From: CAZGHF01 sp964525595
GTDB lineage: Bacteria; Patescibacteriota; Minisyncoccia; UBA6257; GWB1-50-10
Direction: 5' to 3'
Assembly (NCBI GenBank): GCA_964525595.1
Contig: CAZGHF010000005.1
Location: forward strand, 1 to 37,767
DNA: 37,767 bases
Shown here one piece after another: positions 22,293 through 29,817 of this stretch. Below the pieces are notes generated by a model. The model was not told the origin of the DNA, did no database searches, and saw only the letters and a program-made list of their open reading frames with translations. Every line of letters starts with the position of its first letter. Position 1 is the stretch's first letter. Position numbers and translations under genes: made by a program.

Positions 22293-22861
22293 AAGAAACT
22301 GAAATAGAACTACAGGCGCAAATTGAGCATAGTAAGCCGCTTTTGGAATTTTTAGAAAAAGAGGCGAAGTTTGAGTCAGAAAATCATCAGATGGACGAAT
22401 ACTTTACGCCGGCTCACCGGGATTTTCTCAATCCGCGGCTGATTGAGGAGTGGTTCCGGCTTCGTGATTCAAGCGGCAAATATTCGGTGAATTACAAAAA
22501 ATGGCATCTTGACAAAGAAGGGAAGGGACTTTATGCCGATGAGTATGAAACGAAAATTGAGAATATTAAGATGATGAGAAAAATTCTGGAGAGCTTGAAC
22601 TTTAAATCTATCGCCGTGGTGGATAAAAAGCGAAAAATCTGGAGATACAAGGATTACGAAATTTCTATTGATTCAGTAAAGAACCTTGGTGATTTTGTTG
22701 AAATTGAATATTACGGTAAACGGGACCATGCCGACCATAAGGAAATAATGGACGAGATGATAAAGTTTCTTAAAAATTTAGGCTGCGGCACTTTAGAGAT
22801 AAACCACTGCGGCTATCCAGCGCTCTTACTCGATCGCTGTGAACGAATAGATAAAATATGA
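22289..22861 (+). CDS. CYTH domain protein (CyaB / thiamine-triphosphatase type)
   Basis: This 190-residue single-domain protein matches the CYTH superfamily, tunnel-fold enzymes that bind triphosphates with Mg2+ (class IV adenylate cyclase, thiamine triphosphatase, inorganic triphosphatase). The start ETEIELQAQ is the position of the usual E-x-E-x-K signature; the two glutamates are present but the Lys is Gln here. Other family features are the long HQMDEYFTPAHRDF segment, FRLRDSSGKYSVNYKKWH with basic residues lining the tunnel, DYEISIDSVKNLGDFVEIEYYG, and the C-terminal helix. The substrate is unknown. It is coupled to gltX (ATGA) and to the first zinc-ribbon gene of the second cluster (ATGA). 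Confidence 0.85.
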   Translation: MKETEIELQAQIEHSKPLLEFLEKEAKFESENHQMDEYFTPAHRDFLNPRLIEEWFRLRDSSGKYSVNYKKWHLDKEGKGLYADEYETKIENIKMMRKILESLNFKSIAVVDKKRKIWRYKDYEISIDSVKNLGDFVEIEYYGKRDHADHKEIMDEMIKFLKNLGCGTLEINHCGYPALLLDRCERIDKI

Positions 22862-24549
22862 ATTCGGAAACGAGGGTTTGTCAGAACTGTAAAAATGATT
22901 TCGTAATCGAACCGAATGATTTTGGGTTTTATGAGACAATTCATGTTCCGCCTCCGACATGGTGTCCTAAGTGCAGGTTAGTTCGGCGCCTTGCCTGGCA
23001 TGGATATCGCATTTTATACAAGAGGGAATGCGATTTTACTGGTGAGATGCTCATTACCACCCATCACCCCGATTCTCCGTATAAAATATATCGGCAGGAC
23101 GTTTGGTGGTCGGACAAATGGGACCCGAAAGAATACGGAAGGGATTATGATTTTTCTCGTTCTTTTTTTGAGCAGTTTACAGAGTTAAAAGAGGATGTGC
23201 CGCTCCCCGCACTCTATACGGATTATGCCGGTATGTTAAACAGCGAATACTGCAATGCGGCAACCGATTTGAAAAACTGTTACCTTTGTTTCCGACTTAC
23301 GAAAGCCGAAGATTCCGCTTATCTAAATATGATTGTAGATGCAAGGAATACTTTTGATGTTTCTTACGCAAACTTCATTGAACTTTCGTATGAGTCGGTG
23401 GAGCTTCAAAGATGTTTTCAAACTTTTTGGTCACAAAATTGTGAAAATTGTCACCACATTTGGTTTTCACGCGATCTTGTTGGTTGTTCGTACTGTATTG
23501 GTTGCGCCAATTTAAGAAACAAAAATTACCATATTTTTAACAAACCATATTCAAAACAAGAGTATGAGAAGAAAGTAGGGGAATTTCGTTTCGGCTCGGC
23601 GCAGTTTATCCAAGAGTTTAAAGAACGAGCTGCTGAATTTATGGCAACCCAACCACACCGAAGTTTCCACGGATTAAAAAACACGAATGTGAGCGGTGAT
23701 TATATTTTCAACGCTAAAAACGTTCATGATTCTTATATGGTGCGAAACGCAGAAAACGTAAGATACTCACAATTCCTCAAAAACGGTCCGACGGCAAACT
23801 GTTACGATTATTCCATTTTCAGCGACGGAGCAGAGTGGATCTACGACTCGTGTTGGGTTGGTCTAAATACAAACAACGTAAAATTCAGTCTTTGGAATTA
23901 TCGGAATCATCATATTGAATATTGTTTCGGATGCATGGGTTCGGAATATTTGTTCGGTTGTGTTGGTATTCGCAAGGGCAGGTATTGCGTTCTCAACAAG
24001 CAATATGCCAAAGAGGAATATCACGAACTCGTTGAACGCATAAAAAAACAAATGGTTGAGATTCCTTATAAAGACAAGCTGGGGAGGGAATACCGGTATG
24101 GCGAATTTTTGCCGAACGATTTCTGTCCCTGGAAATATAACGAGTCAACCGCTTACGAATGGTTTCCTCTCGATAAAGAGGAGACTCTAAAAAAAGGTTT
24201 TACGTGGCGCGACCCCGACCCCCGGGAGTATCAGGATGCGACGACGGAAATTCCGGACCACATCAAAGACGTTTCGGAAGGTATCCTAAAAGAAATTCTT
24301 AAATGCGAACTCTGCGGAAAAAATTATAAGATAATTAAAATGGAACTTGATTTTTATCGAAGGTTCAATATTCCAATTCCCCGTCAGTGTCCTCTATGTA
24401 GAGACCTCTCCCGCACTAAGCAGCTTAATCCGATAGAGTTGCACGACCGTGATTGCGCGAAATGCGGAGGTTCAATTAGAACGTCTTATGCTCCAGATAG
24501 ACCAGAAGTCGTTTATTGTGAGGAGTGTTATAGCAAAGAAGTGGTATGA
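22858..24549 (+). CDS. Zinc-ribbon/Cys-rich repeat family protein, paralogue 3
   Basis: This 563-residue protein opens the second cluster. Ribbon A has C8, C11, C36 and C39 around FVIEPNDFGFYETIHVPPP. Ribbon B is degenerate (RECDFTGEM, then YRQDVWWSDKWD). Module 1 ends CIGCANLRNKNYHIFNKPYS. Module 2 ends LFGCVGIRKGRYCVLNKQYA. Then come YRYGEFLPNDFCPWKYNEST and the short acidic linker IPDHIKDVSEGILKEIL. It has the cleanest C-terminal half of the family, with two complete ribbons. A' is CELCGKNYKI plus QCPLCRD. B' is CAKCGGSIRTSYAPDR plus YCEECYSKEVV. That compact B' aligns directly with the N-terminal ribbon B of paralogue 6. ATGA overlaps join it to both the CYTH gene and paralogue 4. Confidence 0.85.
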   Translation: MNSETRVCQNCKNDFVIEPNDFGFYETIHVPPPTWCPKCRLVRRLAWHGYRILYKRECDFTGEMLITTHHPDSPYKIYRQDVWWSDKWDPKEYGRDYDFSRSFFEQFTELKEDVPLPALYTDYAGMLNSEYCNAATDLKNCYLCFRLTKAEDSAYLNMIVDARNTFDVSYANFIELSYESVELQRCFQTFWSQNCENCHHIWFSRDLVGCSYCIGCANLRNKNYHIFNKPYSKQEYEKKVGEFRFGSAQFIQEFKERAAEFMATQPHRSFHGLKNTNVSGDYIFNAKNVHDSYMVRNAENVRYSQFLKNGPTANCYDYSIFSDGAEWIYDSCWVGLNTNNVKFSLWNYRNHHIEYCFGCMGSEYLFGCVGIRKGRYCVLNKQYAKEEYHELVERIKKQMVEIPYKDKLGREYRYGEFLPNDFCPWKYNESTAYEWFPLDKEETLKKGFTWRDPDPREYQDATTEIPDHIKDVSEGILKEILKCELCGKNYKIIKMELDFYRRFNIPIPRQCPLCRDLSRTKQLNPIELHDRDCAKCGGSIRTSYAPDRPEVVYCEECYSKEVV

Positions 24550-26306
24550 ACACCGAAACAAAAAATTGTAAACAGTGTAAAAATCGGTTTGAGATAACCC
24601 CGGACGATTTCGGATTTTATGAAAAAATAGGTGTGCCGGCACCAACTTTATGCCCGGAGTGCAGATATATCCGGCGACTACTTGATCGTAACGAATACAA
24701 CCTTTATAAACGCAAGTGTGATGCGACGGAGGAGAATGTTATTTCCATTTACCGGCCCGATGCGCCGTTTCCGGTATACAAACAGGAATATTGGAAATCG
24801 GATGCGTGGGATGGGCTCTCTTACGGCCGGGATTTTGATTTCAACCGCCCATTTTTTGAACAATACGAAAAGCTCCGCCGCGTAGTGCCCCACTTGGCGC
24901 TTGTGAATTCGAGGAGTGAAAATAGCGAGTATACCAATCAGGCCAATGATAATAAGGATTGCTATATGCTTATGACAAGTAGTGCAAGCGAAAAATGCAT
25001 GTATGGAAGCTGGTGCCAGAATAAATGCTTCTTTTTATCAGATTGTTATATAGCTGAAACAAGCGAGTTTTGTTATGAATGTATGAACATCACAAAATGC
25101 TCAAATTGCTTATGGTGCCAGGATTGCCTGGACTGTATGAATGTTTACTTTTCGATTGACTGCCGGGGGTGTACCGAGTGCTTCGGTTGTGTCGGACTGC
25201 GCAATAAACAATTTTATTGGTTTAATGAAAAACTTGAAAAACAGGAGTATGAAAAAAGATACAAAGAATTCTTATGGAATTGGGAGTCTATCCGACAAGC
25301 ACAAGAAAAACTTTCAAAATTAAATCAAAGCTTCCCGGTGAAATATTATCATGGTGTAAAAGCGTTTAATTCAACCGGTGATTATTTAGAAAATGTTCAA
25401 GGGGCTCGAATGGCTTTTAACTGCCGTGATAATAAGGATACGGCGTACATGCAAGATGCTTGGGAGCAGACAGAAGATTGCCTCGACTGCACAGAGATAA
25501 TTATCGGACAATTGTCGTACGAGATACAAGGCGTTGATACCCCGCACCGGAGCATTGTTGCACGGAGTTGTTTAAATTCAATAGTCGACTCTTATTATTG
25601 CGACATGTGTTTCGGGGTTAGTGATTGCTTTGGATGTTTCGGATTGAAGCAGAAACAGTATTGTGTCTTGAATAAGCGATATTCCAAAGAGGATTATCTT
25701 GCGCTAAAAGAGAAAGTCATTGCTCATATGAAAAAAACGAAAGAGTGGGGAGAGTATTTCCCGGCTGACGTTTCTCCTTTTGCTTATAACGAATCCATGG
25801 CCCAAGATTATTTCCCTCTGGAAAAAGAAGAGGCGCTCAAGAGGGGATATTCGTGGTACGACCGCCCCGTTGTGCAGCACAATATCACTCTGACTTCAGA
25901 TACGCTTCCGAAAACAATATCTGAAACTGAAGATGGTATTGTGGAGCGGGTTATCCAATGCAAAACGCAGGAGAGCGACGAAGAAAAAAGAAAAAACCCT
26001 TTGTGTACTATTGCGTTTAAAATAGTCTCTCTTGAACTTGCCTTATACCGGAAACTTGGAGTTCCCATTCCCGAATATTGCTTCCCTTGTCGCCGAACGA
26101 AACGTTTTGCGTTTCGTAACCCTCGGAAGCTATGGCATCGCAAATGCCAGTGCGCGGGCCGCAGTTCAGAAAATAATGTGTATAAAAATAGCGCGAAGCA
26201 CTTCCACGGAGAAGGAAAATGCCTCAATGAGTTTGAGACCTCATATGCTCCCGAAAGGCCGGAAATTGTGTATTGCGAGGCTTGTTACAATGCAGAGGTT
26301 GTCTAA
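24546..26306 (+). CDS. Zinc-ribbon/Cys-rich repeat family protein, paralogue 4
   Basis: This 586-residue member has ribbon A with CKQCKNRFEI and LCPECRYIRR. Ribbon B is degenerate (RKCDATEENV, YKQEYWKSDAWD), and the otherwise constant WWSD is WKSD. Module 1 is especially Cys-rich (CSNCLWCQDCLDC) and ends FGCVGLRNKQFYWFNEKLE. Module 2 ends FGCFGLKQKQYCVLNKRYS. The acidic insertion CKTQESDEEKRKNPLC expands ribbon A' before YCFPCRRTKR. B' ends CLNEFETSYAPER and YCEACYNAEVV. It starts in an ATGA overlap with paralogue 3. Unlike the other members of this cluster it ends in TAA, followed by a 72-bp interruption instead of a direct overlap with the next copy. Confidence 0.85.
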   Translation: MNTETKNCKQCKNRFEITPDDFGFYEKIGVPAPTLCPECRYIRRLLDRNEYNLYKRKCDATEENVISIYRPDAPFPVYKQEYWKSDAWDGLSYGRDFDFNRPFFEQYEKLRRVVPHLALVNSRSENSEYTNQANDNKDCYMLMTSSASEKCMYGSWCQNKCFFLSDCYIAETSEFCYECMNITKCSNCLWCQDCLDCMNVYFSIDCRGCTECFGCVGLRNKQFYWFNEKLEKQEYEKRYKEFLWNWESIRQAQEKLSKLNQSFPVKYYHGVKAFNSTGDYLENVQGARMAFNCRDNKDTAYMQDAWEQTEDCLDCTEIIIGQLSYEIQGVDTPHRSIVARSCLNSIVDSYYCDMCFGVSDCFGCFGLKQKQYCVLNKRYSKEDYLALKEKVIAHMKKTKEWGEYFPADVSPFAYNESMAQDYFPLEKEEALKRGYSWYDRPVVQHNITLTSDTLPKTISETEDGIVERVIQCKTQESDEEKRKNPLCTIAFKIVSLELALYRKLGVPIPEYCFPCRRTKRFAFRNPRKLWHRKCQCAGRSSENNVYKNSAKHFHGEGKCLNEFETSYAPERPEIVYCEACYNAEVV

Positions 26307-26382
26307 TATAAAAACAAGTCGAAGTCCCGCCAAAGCCTTAGCGAAGGCGGACGAACAGTGTTATAACGCAGAGGTGGTATGA
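26307..26382 (+). pseudogene. Vestigial tail of a zinc-ribbon gene plus inserted hairpin
   Basis: Between paralogues 4 and 5 lies a hairpin (about 26326-26353; gtcccgcc against aggcggac) followed by codons 26353-26379 that read EQCYNAEVV and then TGA. This is the exact C-terminal tail of the family, without the rest of the gene. The stop overlaps the ATG of paralogue 5 as GTATGA, the junction seen between intact copies. It is best read as a deletion or recombination scar, or as a hairpin insertion with duplication of the gene end. Confidence 0.7.
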
Positions 26383-28037
26383 AACAAGAAACAAAAAATT
26401 GTAAACAGTGTAAAAATCAGTTTGAGGTGACGGCTGATGAGAAAGGATTGTACGAGAAGATTGGTATTCCGATTCCGAACAAGTGTTTTAAGTGCAGGAT
26501 GCAGCACATTTTCGCGTTCTGGGTATTTGGAAAGTTCAGGAAAGGGAAATCGGATTTAACCGGGAAAAATCTTATAACTTTACTGCCGGAGAAAACAAGA
26601 TACCCCGTATACACTTCGCATGAATGGTTCTCTGATGCGTGGGACCCGATGGAGTACGGCCAGGAATATGACCCAAACCGCGGGTTTTTCGAGCAATTTA
26701 AGGAATTACAATCCCAGGTTCCCAGACCGCACCAAACCGGTAAAAATAATCTTAACTGCGATTGGTGCGACGACGTATGGGATTGCAAAAATTGTTACTT
26801 GTCTCGCGCCATGCTTAATTGTGAGAACTTAAGTTATGGTTACCGTAACATAAACGTCAAAGATTCTTTTGATACTACTTATTGTTATAACGTTGATAAA
26901 TCCTATGACATTACATTCTGCTTTAACTGTCATAAGCTGCGCCATTCGTTAAATTCAAGAGATTGTATAAACAGTTCATTTCTATTTGACTGCCGGAACG
27001 TCCAGGATAGTTTTATGTGCTGGAATCTACGGAATAAGCAGTATCACTTTTTCAATAAACCTCTTTCAAGGGAAGAATATCTGGAAAAAATCAAAGAATA
27101 CAACTTGGGTTTCAGAAAAATAATCAAGGAACTAAAGGACGAGTTTAATGAGATTTTGCGAGACAAGGCCGTACATAGAGCTAACTTTAACGTCCGCTCT
27201 GAAAGTTCGGTGGGTAATTACCTTACGAATTGCAACAGATGCCACAACACTTTTCATTGGGAAGATTCTGAAGACTGCCATAACTGTATACGGGGATTTA
27301 AGACGAAGAATTGTATTGATATGGCCGGTTCGGGAGAAGCAGAACTGTGCGGTTATGGAGCGATGGCATTTCCCGGCGGTCATAAGGTTATTTTTTCTTC
27401 ATGGACGCAAAACTGCAGCAACTCCGAATATTCAGACCTATGTATAGAGTGTCAGAATTGTTTTGGTTGCGTCGGAATTCGTAAAAAGAAGTACTGCATT
27501 CTTAATAAGCAATACTCGGAAGAGGAATATAAAAAACTAAAAAAGCAAATAATTGAAAACATGAAGAAAAGAGGGGAGTACGGTGATTTCTTCCCGTATA
27601 GTTTAGCTTATGGCGGTTACAATCTTACAACCGCACATATTTATTTTCCGAAAACAAAGAAAGAGATAACTGCCTTGGGTGGTTTATGGGATGAGACAGA
27701 AGATAAAGTAACAGACGGCATTTCTCCGGATGAATTACCAGACGATATCGCTGACGTGAAAGACGAAATTACAAGTCAAGCGCTTATTTGTCCTGAAACT
27801 GGTTATCGTTTTAATATTGCTTCTCATGAGTTAAATTTTTATAAGAGCATGAATGTTCCATTGCCTAACTTTCATCCGGACTACCGCACCATAGAAAGAT
27901 TTAAACCCTTCTCAATTATTGATACCTACCCTTACAAATGCACTTTTTGCAATAAGAATGTAGAAGCATATTACCCGCCGGACTGGAGGTATAAAAAAGT
28001 CGCTTGTGTTCCATGTTATCAGAAAGAAATAGTTTGA
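26379..28037 (+). CDS. Zinc-ribbon/Cys-rich repeat family protein, paralogue 5 (most divergent)
   Basis: This 552-residue protein is the shortest and most diverged copy. Ribbon A is kept (CKQCKNQFEV, KCFKCRMQ), but the following block is altered (FAFWVFGKFRKGKSDLTGKN) and ribbon B has no Cys. WWSD reads WFSDAWD. Module 1 has few Cys and ends MCWNLRNKQYHFFNKPLS. Module 2 ends NCFGCVGIRKKKYCILNKQYS. Ribbon A' is lost (CPETGYRFNI and HPDYR in place of CxxC pairs). Ribbon B' remains (CTFCNKNVEAYYPPD, CVPCYQKEIV). The first 40 residues are nearly identical to those of paralogue 4 at the DNA level as well (caaaaaattgtaaacagtgt in both), suggesting gene conversion or recent duplication at the 5' end. 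Confidence 0.83.
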   Translation: MKQETKNCKQCKNQFEVTADEKGLYEKIGIPIPNKCFKCRMQHIFAFWVFGKFRKGKSDLTGKNLITLLPEKTRYPVYTSHEWFSDAWDPMEYGQEYDPNRGFFEQFKELQSQVPRPHQTGKNNLNCDWCDDVWDCKNCYLSRAMLNCENLSYGYRNINVKDSFDTTYCYNVDKSYDITFCFNCHKLRHSLNSRDCINSSFLFDCRNVQDSFMCWNLRNKQYHFFNKPLSREEYLEKIKEYNLGFRKIIKELKDEFNEILRDKAVHRANFNVRSESSVGNYLTNCNRCHNTFHWEDSEDCHNCIRGFKTKNCIDMAGSGEAELCGYGAMAFPGGHKVIFSSWTQNCSNSEYSDLCIECQNCFGCVGIRKKKYCILNKQYSEEEYKKLKKQIIENMKKRGEYGDFFPYSLAYGGYNLTTAHIYFPKTKKEITALGGLWDETEDKVTDGISPDELPDDIADVKDEITSQALICPETGYRFNIASHELNFYKSMNVPLPNFHPDYRTIERFKPFSIIDTYPYKCTFCNKNVEAYYPPDWRYKKVACVPCYQKEIV

Positions 28038-28038
28038 T

Positions 28039-29817
28039 ATGAATCAAGAAACAAAACAATGTCAAAATTGCAAAACCGAGTTTAAAATTGAACCGGAAGA
28101 TTTTAATTTCTACAAGAAAATAGACGTTCCGTCTCCGACCTGGTGTCCGGAGTGCCGGGAAATCAGAAGAATTGTTTTCCGCAACGAACGAGCGCTTTAT
28201 AAAAGAAAGTGTGACTTGTGCAGCAAGATGGTAGTTTCTCGGGTTTCGCCCGACAAAAACTATCCAATGTACTGCCAGGAATGCTGGTGGTCGGATAAGT
28301 GGGATCCCTTGAGCTACGGAATGGATTATGATTTTTCAAAGCCCTTTTTTGAACAATTTAAGGAGTTAATGTATAAAACTCCGCATATCGCTCTCCTCAA
28401 TTCCAATACAGTAAACAGCGAGTGGGTGAATCAGGAAACCGATGTAAAGAACTGTTACCTTGAAGTGGGCGGCCATTTCAACGAGGATTCAGCCTATAAC
28501 ACTTACGCTCTTCACGGAAAGGACTGTTTTGACAACCAATGGGCCATTCACTGTGAGTTGTGCTACGAATGCGTCAACTGCGAGCGGTGTTATCGCACCT
28601 TTTTCTCACAGGAATGCTTCGATTGCAGAAACACCGTTCTGTCATATGACTGCCATAATTGCATGAATGTCTTTGGGTCGGCAGGGCTTCGTAATAAGCA
28701 ATATTACATCTTTAACAAGCCGCACACCAAAGAAGAATATGAAAAATTCATTAAAGAAAATCACATTAGCTCTCACTCCGAACTCCAAAAACTGAAGGAG
28801 AAAACTAAGAAGGCATGGCTTTCAATTCCTCACCGGGACAGATTTATATTGAAGTCAACGAATGTGAGCGGTGACCGTGTTTTGGAATCCAAAAATGCCC
28901 AGAATTGCTGGAATGTTGAAAGAATAGAAGACTCAAAACATATTTATATCGCTGTTGACACGAAGGATTGTTACGACGGCTCCGTTACCGGCTGGGCAGA
29001 GTTAGGTTATGAATTCAGCAGTTCTGGCGGGCTCTACAATGTAAAGTTTTCCGCGTTCTGTTTCGGAGCGGCCGGCGGTGGCACCGGAGTGCAGGCGGCC
29101 AACTCAAATTATTTGGAATATTGCCACACTACGCCCGGAAGTGACCACTGCTTCGGCTGTGTTAATCTCAAAAAGCAGAAATATTGCATTTTGAACAAGA
29201 AATATTCAAAGGAAGAATACGAGAAACTTGTTCCGAAAATAAGAAAACAAATGGAAGAAGTTCTCTATACGGATAGGAAGGGGAGAGTGTACAAATACGG
29301 GGAATTTCTGCCGCCGGAGCTTTCTCCTTTCGGATATAACGAAACGGCTGCTCAAGATTACTATCCCTTAACTAAAAAACAAGCAATTGAACAGGGTTAT
29401 AGTTGGAGCGATTATGATCCGCGCACCGAGCATGAAATTTCTGATTACAAAATCCCTGATGACATCAAGGACGTAAATGATGACATTTTGGAGAAAGTTC
29501 TGAAAGACGAAGTTACGGGGAAAGCTTACAAAATCGTCCCGATGGAACTGCAGTTTTATCGACGAGTAGGATTGCCCATCCCGTGGCGTTCACCACTCCA
29601 ACGCCACAATGACCGCATTGCCTGCTTACTGCCGCGCAAAATCTTCAACCGCGAGTGCCAGTGCGCGGATAGCCGCTCAGATAATAGAGTTTATAAGAAT
29701 ACAGTCTCTCATTTTCACAAAGGCAAACATTGTCCCAATAAAATCGAAACGCCATATGCCCCCGAGAGGGAAGAAATAGTTTATTGTGAAGAGTGTTATA
29801 AAAGTGAAATGATATGA
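28039..29817 (+). CDS. Zinc-ribbon/Cys-rich repeat family protein, paralogue 6
   Basis: This 592-residue protein has both N-terminal ribbons. A is CQNCKTEFKI plus WCPECREIRR. B is complete, CDLCSKMVVSRVSPD plus YCQECWWSDKWD, a state shared only with paralogue 1. Module 1 ends NVFGSAGLRNKQYYIFNKPHT. Module 2 contains a glycine-rich stretch (FGAAGGGTGVQ) and ends CFGCVNLKKQKYCILNKKYS. Ribbon A' has lost all four Cys (DEVTGKAYKI; WRSPLQRHNDR) while keeping the rest of the fold's sequence (MELQFYRRVGLPIP). B' is intact and ends YCEECYKSEMI. The gene starts 1 nt after the paralogue 5 stop and overlaps paralogue 7 by ATGA. Confidence 0.85.
   Translation: MNQETKQCQNCKTEFKIEPEDFNFYKKIDVPSPTWCPECREIRRIVFRNERALYKRKCDLCSKMVVSRVSPDKNYPMYCQECWWSDKWDPLSYGMDYDFSKPFFEQFKELMYKTPHIALLNSNTVNSEWVNQETDVKNCYLEVGGHFNEDSAYNTYALHGKDCFDNQWAIHCELCYECVNCERCYRTFFSQECFDCRNTVLSYDCHNCMNVFGSAGLRNKQYYIFNKPHTKEEYEKFIKENHISSHSELQKLKEKTKKAWLSIPHRDRFILKSTNVSGDRVLESKNAQNCWNVERIEDSKHIYIAVDTKDCYDGSVTGWAELGYEFSSSGGLYNVKFSAFCFGAAGGGTGVQAANSNYLEYCHTTPGSDHCFGCVNLKKQKYCILNKKYSKEEYEKLVPKIRKQMEEVLYTDRKGRVYKYGEFLPPELSPFGYNETAAQDYYPLTKKQAIEQGYSWSDYDPRTEHEISDYKIPDDIKDVNDDILEKVLKDEVTGKAYKIVPMELQFYRRVGLPIPWRSPLQRHNDRIACLLPRKIFNRECQCADSRSDNRVYKNTVSHFHKGKHCPNKIETPYAPEREEIVYCEECYKSEMI

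Noticed and set aside
26032..26382. 116-codon ORF overlapping the end of zinc-ribbon paralogue 4
   Set aside because: It is an out-of-frame reading that becomes family-like only in its last nine codons, which belong to the orphan tail described separately.
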